Shown piece after piece: positions 44,098 through 52,198 of a stretch of 64,000 nt of DNA. Within the stretch, counting starts at the first letter, position 1; each line of letters starts with the position of its first letter. Source of the stretch: Chthonomonas calidirosea T49. Lineage in GTDB: Bacteria; Armatimonadota; Chthonomonadetes; Chthonomonadales; Chthonomonadaceae. Location: the NCBI RefSeq assembly GCF_000427095.1, contig NC_021487.1, forward strand, positions 248,001-312,000. Direction: 5' to 3'. Under the pieces are notes generated by a model that saw only the letters and a program-made list of their open reading frames with translations, did not search any database and had not been told where the DNA came from. Both the position numbers and the translations under genes were made by a program.

Positions 44098-46443
44098 CTA
44101 CCAGCGCGCAATGAAAGTAATGATGTGGGACGGCATACCGGTGAGAGTATGGATACCCAAGACGCTAACAGGCAGTTCAGGCGTATCACAGGCGAGTTGA
44201 GCTTTCTTATCTTGGACATGTAGCTCCCATGTTCCGTTGCGCATATAGAGGGAGAGCAGGGAGCGCACGTGTCCTGTAGGTTTCATTGGGGCAAGCCAAA
44301 CGGAGGTGGGGAACGAAGCGGGTTGACCGTGTGTGGTGACCGGAGGGTGCCCTGGGTTCACTAGCACCCATGGTGCTGGGGAACCATGGGGAGCACGACG
44401 CAGTTGCTGACCGGTATTCTCCGCAATGGAGACCATTTTGATCAACAGATTTTGAGAGCTTCTAAGCGGTTTGCCGTCCAGGGCAATGGCCATGAGCGCC
44501 CCGTAAGGTGTGGCCGTGGAGAGACAAAGGGGGCCGACACGGTAGGTTTTCTTTGGTTCGAAAGCGCCTGCGATCATCACAAACGAGGAAGTGTGTATGG
44601 TTAGCAACCGGTGCACCGAGTCGAAATGGATCTGGTTCGTATCGCTGATCCACTGGCCTGTAAAGCGACTTTTTGGGTCTATTGGAGCGCCTCGATGATA
44701 AAGGGTGGCGAGAAGCCGATCTAGTTGGCGATTATCTTGGTCGGTGCCTGTTGGGGTGACAACTAAACTCGCTGCGGTGGGATGGCTCGTGCTGTTCAGT
44801 TGGACGCACCACGCGAGACGTGCAAGGAGTTGTGTGTCGTAAGGCCAGTGAAAAAGTTGGGGTTTGGGAAAGGCGAAAGTAACGGTGTGGTTGGCAGGTT
44901 GAATAAGACCTGAGAGAAAAACACGCCCTGCGATGGCATAGAGGCCCCAAATGGCCGGATCGCTTTGTTCCGAGTACATATTAAGAGCCATCGGGCTCGA
45001 ATCGTTAGGCCCTCTATTTGTTTGATAGCCAAATAGAAGCACGGCATCGTAATTCTGGAGGGCGGAGTAGGCGAGGACGAGCGGTACGGAGGAGCTGCGC
45101 CAGCGATTAGGCCAACCGACGTCCCACTCTCGGATCACTACGGGCTTGTTGTTCCATCGGAGGGTGGCTGTATAGGGGGCGAAACCCAGTCCACTGTCGT
45201 TGGCGAGGGGGTCTTGATTGCTGATATAAGATAGGTTGCGATTTTGTGGATCGGGTAAAGAGGTTTCGCCATACCAGTTTTCGGCGGTGAAATCGCACTC
45301 TTCGGCGACAGCTGCCAGATCGGCTGGCGCGTCGCTAGAGACCACGGCCGTGATAGGGATTTTCACACCGATGCTGTGCAGGTAGGAAACCATCTGATGG
45401 AAGTAAGAGCGCTCTAGAGTATAGAGAAACTCGACGCCATCTTGCACACGCTTTGGAGCATGACGCACATCAATGACGTTAGCAGGGAGATCGGTAGGCG
45501 GAGGTGTAAGCAGCGGGAGGTCTACGCTATTATTGTTGGGGTCTTCGTCTGGGCGCAAAACCGGATAGCCTTGAATAGATCCCCAAGAGGAGGCTAAGTT
45601 AGTGCGATTCCCATAACGCGCAAGGAGCCATTGATTCCAAAGTTTCCTCAACTCAGTGCGGTAGGGTTCTACAAGGTCATCAAGTTGGTCGGGTTGGAGG
45701 AAGAAGCCACTTTCGTTACAGATCTCAAGCATAACGAGATCGGGGTCATCTACAAGTTTCAGCCCAGTATAGGGGTTTGTGTGACACAAGAGGTCGTGGG
45801 CGTACTGTTGTTGGAGTTGGATAAGTTTTGGATCGAACATCGCATAGGGGCGTGCTCCTCGGTGAAGCGCTGTGGCGTTCGGCACGCCATCACCTGGTTT
45901 GAAGCTACGAAGATCAAGAAGGTCGAGGTAGTAGCAGATATGATACTGCTTCAGGGTAGCGATCCATCGGTCGAGGCGGTCAAGATAGTGAGAATCGAAG
46001 TGCAGGGAGTCGGGGGCATTTTCTGGACCTAGCAAACAGCCTCTGTTATCTATGGCTTCGAAGCGAACGAGGTTAATGCCGGCATTGGCAAAAGTGCGAA
46101 CGACGTTTTGTATCTGTTCGTCGGGAATATCAAGACGAGTGCTCGACACATTGATGCCCCAAAAGCGGGCGCGCGTGCCGTTAGCCCAGTGGAAGTGTCC
46201 ATCCGGTCCCACTTTTAGAAAACCATGGTTGTTAGGGGGGAGGAGGTCACGAAAATTGACCATACAAGATGGAGTAGGAACGAACCCTGTTCCAAGTTCA
46301 GCGGCTTTTGGGTTGGGAGTATTAGCGAGCAAGAACAACAGAAGAGGTACACTCCAAAGCGGAAGGTTCCTCTGTCTAAGGATAGGGCAACATGAGCGCT
46401 GTATGAATCTTTCCTGACCTCTCATTTCCTTCCGTTTCACCAA
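44098..46443 (-). CDS. Secreted clan GH-A glycoside hydrolase-like protein
   Basis: 781 residues with an N-terminal signal (hydrophobic WSVPLLLFLLANTPNPKAA). A TIM-barrel domain from about residue 70 (FWGINVSSTRLDIPDEQIQN, FANAGINLVRFEAIDN) has the acid/base Glu in VMLEICNESGFF and a candidate nucleophile Glu in NKPVVIREWDVGW. C-terminal beta domains follow. Looks like a cellulase-superfamily enzyme for a plant or microbial polysaccharide; the GH family cannot be fixed by eye. Start uncertain: TTG 46443, GTG 46440 or ATG 46425. A perfect palindrome (46435-46451) covers this region. Confidence 0.78.
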   Translation of the reverse strand: MVKRKEMRGQERFIQRSCCPILRQRNLPLWSVPLLLFLLANTPNPKAAELGTGFVPTPSCMVNFRDLLPPNNHGFLKVGPDGHFHWANGTRARFWGINVSSTRLDIPDEQIQNVVRTFANAGINLVRFEAIDNRGCLLGPENAPDSLHFDSHYLDRLDRWIATLKQYHICYYLDLLDLRSFKPGDGVPNATALHRGARPYAMFDPKLIQLQQQYAHDLLCHTNPYTGLKLVDDPDLVMLEICNESGFFLQPDQLDDLVEPYRTELRKLWNQWLLARYGNRTNLASSWGSIQGYPVLRPDEDPNNNSVDLPLLTPPPTDLPANVIDVRHAPKRVQDGVEFLYTLERSYFHQMVSYLHSIGVKIPITAVVSSDAPADLAAVAEECDFTAENWYGETSLPDPQNRNLSYISNQDPLANDSGLGFAPYTATLRWNNKPVVIREWDVGWPNRWRSSSVPLVLAYSALQNYDAVLLFGYQTNRGPNDSSPMALNMYSEQSDPAIWGLYAIAGRVFLSGLIQPANHTVTFAFPKPQLFHWPYDTQLLARLAWCVQLNSTSHPTAASLVVTPTGTDQDNRQLDRLLATLYHRGAPIDPKSRFTGQWISDTNQIHFDSVHRLLTIHTSSFVMIAGAFEPKKTYRVGPLCLSTATPYGALMAIALDGKPLRSSQNLLIKMVSIAENTGQQLRRAPHGSPAPWVLVNPGHPPVTTHGQPASFPTSVWLAPMKPTGHVRSLLSLYMRNGTWELHVQDKKAQLACDTPELPVSVLGIHTLTGMPSHIITFIARW

Positions 46444-46451
46444 AGGTGAAA
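46435..46451. promoter_or_regulatory. Operator-like palindrome at the start of the GH-A gene
   Basis: TTTCACC-AAA-GGTGAAA, a perfect 17-bp palindrome overlapping the possible TTG/GTG start codons and 15 nt from an AT-rich -10-like segment on the minus strand. It is placed well for repression by a dimeric regulator of carbohydrate use. Confidence 0.55.
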
Positions 46452-46528
46452 TATATTATGGCGGAAGATAGAGATAACTTTTCACTCGTAAAGACGGCCT
46501 ACAGTTCGAACAAGTTATCCTGAGCTTC

Positions 46529-47419
46529 TCAGATATCGCGTTCAACGATGAACTGTGCTAGCGCACGAAGGGGATCGGCCTTTTCGTCAAACTCTTGTAG
46601 TTGTTGGAGAGCGGCTTTCATCTCGTGGCGTGCACGCTGACGTGATTCTTCGATGCCGAACAGGCGGGGGTAGGTGGCTTTATCCTGCTTTTGATCGCTT
46701 CCAACGGGTTTTCCAATACGTTCCTGATCGCCCACAATATCGAGGATATCATCGGCAATCTGGAAGGCAAGCCCGATATGTTCTCCGTAACGGCGGAGGG
46801 CCTCGATCTGTTGAGCACTTCCGCCGGCTAAAGTGGCTCCTGCAACGACCGAGCAGGTAAGCAGTGCCCCTGTTTTATGTGAGTGGATGTAATGCAGAGT
46901 GTCGGGAGTTACGGTTTGGCCTTGGGACTCCATATCCACCACCTGTCCGCCCACCATGCCCCATGTACCAGAGGCTTTTGCCACGAGATGGAGAGTAGGC
47001 AAAACACGTTCTGGAGGTACGCTTGCCGCATTTTCGGCGATCAGTTGGAAGGCCAATGCCAGGAGGGCGTCACCGGCGAGTAGGGCTAGGGCCTCGCCAA
47101 AAATTTTATGGTTTGTGGGACGACCACGGCGGTAGTCATCGTTATCCATGCACGGGAGATCGTCGTGAATGAGGCTAAAGACGTGAATACACTCAAGCGC
47201 ACAGGCCGTTGGGAGAACCTGCTCTGCCGTACCACCTACCGCCTCGGCGCCAGCGATGACCAGAATGGGACGAATGCGCTTGCCGGGTGCGAGCACGCTG
47301 TAGCGAATCGATTCATGAAGACGTTGTGGTCGGTCTGAAGGAGATGGAAGATAGCGTTCAAGGGCTTGTTCTATAAGATAGCGCCGGCTTTGCAGATATT
47401 CGGCCAATGAAAACGACAC
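46529..47419 (-). CDS. ispA: Polyprenyl diphosphate synthase (farnesyl/geranylgeranyl type)
   Basis: 296 residues. First Asp-rich motif in LIHDDLPCMDNDDYRRG (DDx4D, the bacterial FARM) and second in FQIADDILDIVGD (SARM). KIRP-like RIRPILVIAG at the start. Makes C15 or C20 allylic diphosphates from IPP and DMAPP, the precursor for carotenoids and for the undecaprenyl carrier used by UppP and LCP proteins here. GTG start 47419 with GGAG 7 nt upstream, and a strong promoter at 47468-47496. Chain length cannot be set with certainty; DDx4D favours FPP. Confidence 0.92.
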   Translation of the reverse strand: MSFSLAEYLQSRRYLIEQALERYLPSPSDRPQRLHESIRYSVLAPGKRIRPILVIAGAEAVGGTAEQVLPTACALECIHVFSLIHDDLPCMDNDDYRRGRPTNHKIFGEALALLAGDALLALAFQLIAENAASVPPERVLPTLHLVAKASGTWGMVGGQVVDMESQGQTVTPDTLHYIHSHKTGALLTCSVVAGATLAGGSAQQIEALRRYGEHIGLAFQIADDILDIVGDQERIGKPVGSDQKQDKATYPRLFGIEESRQRARHEMKAALQQLQEFDEKADPLRALAQFIVERDI

Positions 47420-47467
47420 GATAGGTCTCCACCGAGGTACGCATTCCAGACAGGGTTTCGTATACTT

Positions 47468-47496
47468 AGTATACTAGGTGGCCTCCAAAAAATCAA
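47468..47496 (-). promoter_or_regulatory. Sigma-70 promoter of the prenyl synthase gene
   Basis: Minus strand TTGATT (plus 47491-47496), exactly 17 nt, TATACT (plus 47468-47473). Predicted start near 47461. The -10 lies in a small dyad GTATAC-tta-GTATAC. Confidence 0.82.
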
Positions 47497-47523
47497 GGAG
47501 GAGGAAGCAGATCGAGGCGCAAT

Positions 47524-47553
47524 TTGGAGACACGGTAGAGGTTGAGATATAAT
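47524..47553 (+). promoter_or_regulatory. Sigma-70 promoter of pdxT, giving a leaderless mRNA
   Basis: TTGGAG (47524-47529), 18 nt, TATAAT (47548-47553). The ATG at 47561 is only 8 nt after the -10, the normal start of transcription, and there is no Shine-Dalgarno. Confidence 0.72.
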
Positions 47554-47560
47554 GTAGGTC

Positions 47561-48172
47561 ATGGAAGAGACAAGAGATGTTACCGTGGGTGTTTTGGCGT
47601 TGCAGGGCGATTTCGATGCGCATCTGCAGACGATCCGAAAATTGGGTTTGCATGCCAAAGAGGTGCGTAGTCAGCGAGATCTTGAAGAGGTGGATGCGCT
47701 CATTCTCCCCGGAGGCGAATCCACAACCATTGGGAAGCTGCTGGCACGCACGGGTTTGGATGTGGCCATTCGCGATCGAGGCCAGGCCGGCATGCCGATC
47801 TACGGCACTTGTGCCGGCATGATTCTGTTGGCGCATACCATTGAGGGGCGTCCGGAACAGCCAACGCTCGATTTAATGGATATTGCGGTGGCTAGGAACG
47901 CATTCGGCCGCCAAATCGAGAGTTTCGAGGCGGATATTCCTTTCGATTTTGGCGCGGAGGTTGTTCCGATACGCGCGGTTTTCATCCGCGCCCCTTATGT
48001 GACAAAGGTTGGGCCGGATGTTCGGATACTCAGTAAGTTTCAGGATAAGATAGTGGCCGTGAGACAAGGAAACCTTCTAGCAACGGCCTTCCACCCCGAG
48101 CTAACCGATAATTTGCGCCTTCATGCGCTCGTGGCGGAAATGGCGCGTAACTACAGAGCTAGCAGAGGCTAG
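47561..48172 (+). CDS. pdxT: Pyridoxal 5'-phosphate synthase glutaminase subunit
   Basis: 203 residues of class I glutamine amidotransferase type. VGVLALQGDFDAHLQTIRKL at the start, LILPGGESTTIGKLL, catalytic Cys in YGTCAGMILLA, and His/Glu in TAFHPELTD. Provides ammonia to PdxS for vitamin B6 synthesis. No pdxS lies next to it, although the two are usually adjacent; it must be elsewhere. Start fixed by the conserved N-terminus; the mRNA is probably leaderless. Confidence 0.95.
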   Translation: MEETRDVTVGVLALQGDFDAHLQTIRKLGLHAKEVRSQRDLEEVDALILPGGESTTIGKLLARTGLDVAIRDRGQAGMPIYGTCAGMILLAHTIEGRPEQPTLDLMDIAVARNAFGRQIESFEADIPFDFGAEVVPIRAVFIRAPYVTKVGPDVRILSKFQDKIVAVRQGNLLATAFHPELTDNLRLHALVAEMARNYRASRG

Positions 48173-48202
48173 TTCTATAAATCTGGGGACAGGAGAACTT
48201 CC

Positions 48203-48970
48203 ATGCGATTGAAGGATAAAGTGGCACTCGTAACGGGCGCGAGCAGCGGAATCGGAAAGGCCATTGCAGAACGTTTTGCTGCAGAGGGAGCGCACGTTGC
48301 GGTGAACTATCTACCGGTAGGCGCACAAGAGGCGGCAGCGGAAACGGAGGTTACAACTTTTGGGGTTACAGGTATCGCAGTGTCCGGAGATGTAAGCAGA
48401 CGTGACGATGTAGAGCAGATGGTTGCCACGGTGGTGCAGCGTTTTGGGCGCTTGGATATCGCAGTCAACAACGCCGGCATCGAGATGAAAAAACCTTTTT
48501 TAGATTTGACCGATGAGGACTGGCACAAAATTTTGTCGGTGAATCTATATGGGGCATTTTTAGTTTGTCAAACCGCCGCGCGCCAGATGGTAAAGCAAGG
48601 GCAGGGTGGAAAGATCATCAATATCTCATCCGTACACGAAGATGTGCCATTCCCAGGGTATGCCCCTTACTGTGTTTCGAAGGGAGGGTTGCGCATGTTG
48701 ATGCGCAATCTGGCTTTGGAGCTAGCTCCTTACCAGATTAACGTCAACAACATTGCGCCTGGGGCCATTGCAACTCCTATTAACCAGCAGGTGCTAGATG
48801 ATCCCCAAGCGCGGGCTAACGCCATTAGTGAGATTCCGTGGGGACGTTTTGGGAAGCCGGAGGAGGTAGCGGCTGTGGCCGTATTTCTCGCCAGCGACGA
48901 GTCGAGCTATGTAACCGGCAGCACCTACTACGTGGATGGTGGTTTGACCCAACAGGTCACCAAATATTAG
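48203..48970 (+). CDS. SDR family oxidoreductase, glucose 1-dehydrogenase-like
   Basis: 255 residues of classical SDR type. TGASSGIGKAIAERFA, NNAGIEMKKPF, Ser in NISSVHEDVPFPGY and YCVSKGG with Tyr/Lys. The segment ISSVHEDVPFPGYAPYCVSK is like that of glucose 1-dehydrogenases, which oxidise glucose to gluconolactone. ACAGGAG precedes the ATG. It follows pdxT by 30 nt and may share its transcript. Confidence 0.9.
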   Translation: MRLKDKVALVTGASSGIGKAIAERFAAEGAHVAVNYLPVGAQEAAAETEVTTFGVTGIAVSGDVSRRDDVEQMVATVVQRFGRLDIAVNNAGIEMKKPFLDLTDEDWHKILSVNLYGAFLVCQTAARQMVKQGQGGKIINISSVHEDVPFPGYAPYCVSKGGLRMLMRNLALELAPYQINVNNIAPGAIATPINQQVLDDPQARANAISEIPWGRFGKPEEVAAVAVFLASDESSYVTGSTYYVDGGLTQQVTKY

Positions 48971-49040
48971 GGAATCTGTAGGTTTAGCCGTTTTCCAGCG
49001 CCGTGTGCCAAGCAAATGGTGTGCACTACAAAAAAGCCTG

Positions 49041-49069
49041 TTGACATTTCTGGAAAGGTGTGGTATAGT
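49041..49069 (+). promoter_or_regulatory. Consensus promoter of the RRM protein gene
   Basis: TTGACA (49041-49046), 17 nt, TATAGT (49064-49069) preceded by TGG (extended -10). Start near 49076, giving a leader of about 200 nt. Confidence 0.88.
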
Positions 49070-49075
49070 AACTTA

Positions 49076-49276
49076 ACGGTTTCACGGTTTGAAGAACGGG
49101 TGCGGTTGGTTTGGTTGTGTGAGGAGGAGTTATCTGCCCCTATTGCATCTCCCTCGGTGCGCCTGCTTCCACTCCTGTTCGGAAAGTGTGACCGTATTGT
49201 AACGCGCCATGTGCGCATGTGAAACCCAGGGGACGATCAATCTTTTAGGCGTCCTCTTTGTGTGAAGGAGTGAAGA
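49076..49276 (+). promoter_or_regulatory. Long 5' leader of the RRM protein gene
   Basis: About 200 nt without a credible gene. A stem (G)GGGACG / CGTCCTC at about 49229-49256 lies just ahead of the GAAGGAGTG ribosome binding site (49264-49272). Long leaders that change fold with temperature are common for cold-induced RNA-binding protein genes; here that is inference. Confidence 0.45.
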
Positions 49277-49540
49277 ATGTCTAAGCGCATCTATGTGGGA
49301 GGCCTGCCCTATTCCGCTACCGAGCGGGATGTGGAGGCTCTCTTCTCGTCAGCTGGTACGGTGAAAGAGGTGACCTTGGTGTCGGACCGTTACACCGGAC
49401 AGGCGAAAGGTTTCGGCTTCGTGGAGATGAGCACGGATGCTGAGGCCGATGCTGCCATCAACATGCTGAATGGTACGACAATGGGCGGCAGGACGTTAAC
49501 CGTTAACGAGGCTCGCCCGCGCCCTGCACGTCGCTACTAG
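49277..49540 (+). CDS. RNA-binding protein with a single RRM
   Basis: 87 residues, one RRM: RNP2 is RIYVGGLPY and RNP1 is KGFGFVEM, with a short Arg/Pro tail RPRPARRY. Small RRM proteins of this type in cyanobacteria and other bacteria are cold- or stress-induced. GGAGTG lies 4 nt before the ATG. Own promoter with long leader, and a very strong terminator after it. Confidence 0.95.
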   Translation: MSKRIYVGGLPYSATERDVEALFSSAGTVKEVTLVSDRYTGQAKGFGFVEMSTDAEADAAINMLNGTTMGGRTLTVNEARPRPARRY

Positions 49541-49559
49541 ACCCGAGACTTACAAGAAC

Positions 49560-49603
49560 ATACCCTCCTCTTCATTGTTAAGTAAAGAGGAGGGTATTGT
49601 TTT
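49560..49603 (+). terminator. Rho-independent terminator of the RRM protein gene
   Basis: Perfect 13-bp stem ATACCCTCCTCTT / AAGAGGAGGGTAT (49560-49572, 49585-49597) then TGTTTTTG. Confidence 0.93.
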
Positions 49604-49683
49604 TGCATCTCAGTAAGACGTGGTTAGTATACGGATAGATACTTGACGACCATTTTTTAGATAGGTGAATACGCTTATGGAGG

Positions 49684-50169
49684 TTATCCCTCATTCAAGG
49701 TCGCCTTCGGAGGCTGGATGGAGTTCACGGGGATGTCATAAGGATATGGGCGGCCTTTTCCCGTTTCCACGAATTCCTTAAGGCTCAGGAGAAAGAGTGC
49801 CCAAGTCATAGAGCATTCCGGAAACGACGTCGCATCTAGGTTCCACTTCGAATGCCGGAAGTGGAGCACGGTCCTCCCCTGATCGCGGAATATCTTGAAT
49901 TCCAGTTCGGTGCCGATCCACTCACCCCCAGTGCCTGAATCGATCACCCGCCATTGAACGAGCTCGTGCGGTTTGAGCGCCATCACTTCCATAATGGCGG
50001 ATGCATGCGACTTGGAAAACCAAAATTCCAGCGTCTTGCCCACTTCAGATCGCCCTCGGGTGTCGGTTGTCCACCAGTGGGCGAGTTTTTCCACGTCGGT
50101 CACGGCCTCATACACGTCCCTCGGTGAAGCGTTAATCCGAATCTCATGCCAGATTTCACGAGACGACAT
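49684..50169 (-). CDS. SRPBCC/AHSA1 domain protein
   Basis: 161 residues. EIRINASPRDVYEAVTDVEK, then LAHWWTTDTRG and the beta strands VGKTLEFWF and LHFRHSKWN fit the AHSA1 (START-like) fold, ending with the amphipathic helix ALFLLSLKEFVETGKGRPYP. These proteins bind hydrophobic ligands in a cavity; function unknown. Single gene with a good promoter at 50231-50260 and AGGAGG before the ATG. Confidence 0.88.
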   Translation of the reverse strand: MSSREIWHEIRINASPRDVYEAVTDVEKLAHWWTTDTRGRSEVGKTLEFWFSKSHASAIMEVMALKPHELVQWRVIDSGTGGEWIGTELEFKIFRDQGRTVLHFRHSKWNLDATSFPECSMTWALFLLSLKEFVETGKGRPYPYDIPVNSIQPPKATLNEG

Positions 50170-50230
50170 AGCATCTCATCCTCCTTCATTTGAAATCATA
50201 CTGTCCTTCCCTGGTAGGTCAGACATAACT

Positions 50231-50260
50231 AGTATACTAATATAGGTAGATATTCGTCAA
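50231..50260 (-). promoter_or_regulatory. Sigma-70 promoter of the SRPBCC gene
   Basis: Minus strand TTGACG (plus 50255-50260), 18 nt, TATACT (plus 50231-50236). Start near 50224, leader about 55 nt. The rest of the gap to 50413 is AT-rich with nothing recognisable. Confidence 0.82.
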
Positions 50261-50413
50261 CTATTTTATGTGATTTTTTATTCTAACACCCACGTTATTA
50301 TAAGCAAAGCTATTATGTGCCGGGGCTACGGAACACCCTACTACCTCTCACCCTTTTGTGGCGCAACGCAATCGAGCTTGATGTGGCCGAATGTATCGTG
50401 CGAATAGAAAAGC

Positions 50414-52195
50414 CTATTTTAGCTCCTGTGCCAGCCAGTGCACCGCCTCCGCGCGATGCACTACTTGCGGCAACTCTTGCGCCGGTAGACCCAGCAAAGC
50501 GCGCCAACTACCCCAATCCTCAGGTTGCATTGGCTCTTTCGGCCGGAAGAGTAGGTCGGTCTCTTTACCAAGGCCGAGCCCTCTACAGGCTAAACGCTGT
50601 AGGGCGTAGAAAGCTGGATGGTACGGCGGCACGTCGGTATACCAGTGCAGCACAAGCCCTTCTTCTAAAAGCTTTGTCTGAAACTTGCTGAGTGCTGACG
50701 GAAGGGCATAGACTTCGCGCGGAGTCGTGTTTGTGGCGATGCAGTACGCGATGAGGATGCCGGCTGCCTCGCCAATGCACCATTCAATGGGGTGTAGACG
50801 ATAGGCACCGTTGGTCAGGTGGGTGAGGCCTGCATTTTTGCTAGCCGGTAGAAGATTTTCCCAACGCCTAGGTATAAGAATACGCAGAGGGATTTGGAAC
50901 GGACGGGTGGGAACATAGGCCGATGGCTCCCCGTGGGCGTTTTGGTGGATATCAAGCGCATAGTGGCCAATACCGATTGTATCCGGCATGAAGACCGCGC
51001 GCGCCTGTTCTCCGCGGCAGATATTTCCTTGAAAATCGCGCACCACAATATCCTGCTCGCGCACGGTGTCTACCGATAGGATGCGTCGAGACTCTCGGAT
51101 ATAAGGGGTGGGAGCGCAGCCGTCTTCGGTATCGAAATAGTCCTTTCGTAGACGGAACTCTGGGTAACCACACCGGTTTGGGTCGTCCTCACGGGGACAC
51201 TCGTTTTGGAGCCAGTAGAGATAGCCGATGGAGGCTCGACGCGCGCGAGCAAGGGTGGAGCGTATCTGGTTCTCATCTCCGGCGTTAGCGCCGATGATAT
51301 TGCCTCCATAGAAGTCGTTGCTGGCTGTGTTGATCATGGAGACGTCGTGCGGAATGCGGGGATCGTTGAAGTTTTCGGCTGCAAGGATACGCCGGTAGCT
51401 CCACCAAGGGTAGTTGCCGCTAAAAAGTCCGGTGATAGCCCCATCTACAAGGCTGTACCGCTGCAGCTTTTTCAGCTCTTCATAGTCAGGTGGAGGCGCA
51501 ATAAGGTTTTGTTCCTTTGTTTCGGGGCACCATTCAATGGCAAACGGAAAGGTGAAAGGCTGAACCCAATCGGGGCGCGGGGTGGGAGGCGCATCGGGCT
51601 CACCCGTTTGATCTTGGCTTTCTGCCCCGACAACCCAGTCTACTCCCTCTTTGCCGCAGAGCGGGAGCAGGTCGCCCGTGTCGGTCGCATCGAGCACATA
51701 GTGCGGGCGAAAAGCCAATGTCTGCCCTTCAGCAGAGAAGATAATCAGGTTCAGCATGCGCCCATCTGTGCTCATCTCACAGCGAAGGCAGCACGTATTC
51801 AGCAGGATGTGCAGGTTACCATTCTCTTCAAGAGAATGAAGGCGCTCGTAAAGTATCCGTTGGCCCACTTTCGGCTCGAAGGAGATCCGACTTACCCAAC
51901 ACCTCCCCGGATTAAAGGGTTCCATGGCTTTACCGATAGGGCTGAGCTTGTAGAGGGTGCGATAGTAGTCTCGGACGGAGGCACGGAACCAGGCATATCT
52001 GCGGGAGGGAGGAAAGGTCTCGATGAAGGCGTTTTCATCAGGGGTAGAGACACCTTGGGCCGTAAGTTGCCCTCCAATCCATGCGGTAGGCTCAACGAGC
52101 CAGGTGTTTAAACCCAATTCTGCGGCAGCCATGGCTGCTGCCGTTCCACCGGTGCTAGCACCGACAACGAGGAGGTCGCACTCGTGTATTTCCAT
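50414..52195 (-). CDS. FAD-dependent oxidoreductase (FAD_oxidored family)
   Basis: 593 residues. FAD motif CDLLVVGASTGGTAAAMAAA at the N-terminus with ELGLNTWLVEPTAWIGGQL, then YVLDATDTGDLLPLCG in the middle, both typical of the large FAD_oxidored family (PF12831) abundant in Planctomycetes and Armatimonadota and often linked with sugar or xenobiotic use. Substrate unknown; no signal peptide. It starts 3 nt after the uppP stop, so the two share a transcript, an odd pairing. Confidence 0.88.
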   Translation of the reverse strand: MEIHECDLLVVGASTGGTAAAMAAAELGLNTWLVEPTAWIGGQLTAQGVSTPDENAFIETFPPSRRYAWFRASVRDYYRTLYKLSPIGKAMEPFNPGRCWVSRISFEPKVGQRILYERLHSLEENGNLHILLNTCCLRCEMSTDGRMLNLIIFSAEGQTLAFRPHYVLDATDTGDLLPLCGKEGVDWVVGAESQDQTGEPDAPPTPRPDWVQPFTFPFAIEWCPETKEQNLIAPPPDYEELKKLQRYSLVDGAITGLFSGNYPWWSYRRILAAENFNDPRIPHDVSMINTASNDFYGGNIIGANAGDENQIRSTLARARRASIGYLYWLQNECPREDDPNRCGYPEFRLRKDYFDTEDGCAPTPYIRESRRILSVDTVREQDIVVRDFQGNICRGEQARAVFMPDTIGIGHYALDIHQNAHGEPSAYVPTRPFQIPLRILIPRRWENLLPASKNAGLTHLTNGAYRLHPIEWCIGEAAGILIAYCIATNTTPREVYALPSALSKFQTKLLEEGLVLHWYTDVPPYHPAFYALQRLACRGLGLGKETDLLFRPKEPMQPEDWGSWRALLGLPAQELPQVVHRAEAVHWLAQELK

Positions 52196-52198
52196 AAG

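Noticed and set aside
49016-49222. 68-residue frame in the leader of the RRM gene
   Set aside because: Its start lies upstream of the consensus promoter, so the mapped transcript would not contain it.
50317-50691. 124-residue plus-strand frame beginning in the gap after the FAD oxidoreductase
   Set aside because: Mostly antisense to that gene's 3' end; low-complexity Ala/Arg-rich, no Shine-Dalgarno.
51206-52111. 301-residue open frame on the plus strand
   Set aside because: Fully antisense to the FAD oxidoreductase, whose motifs are clear; no domain pattern or ribosome binding site.
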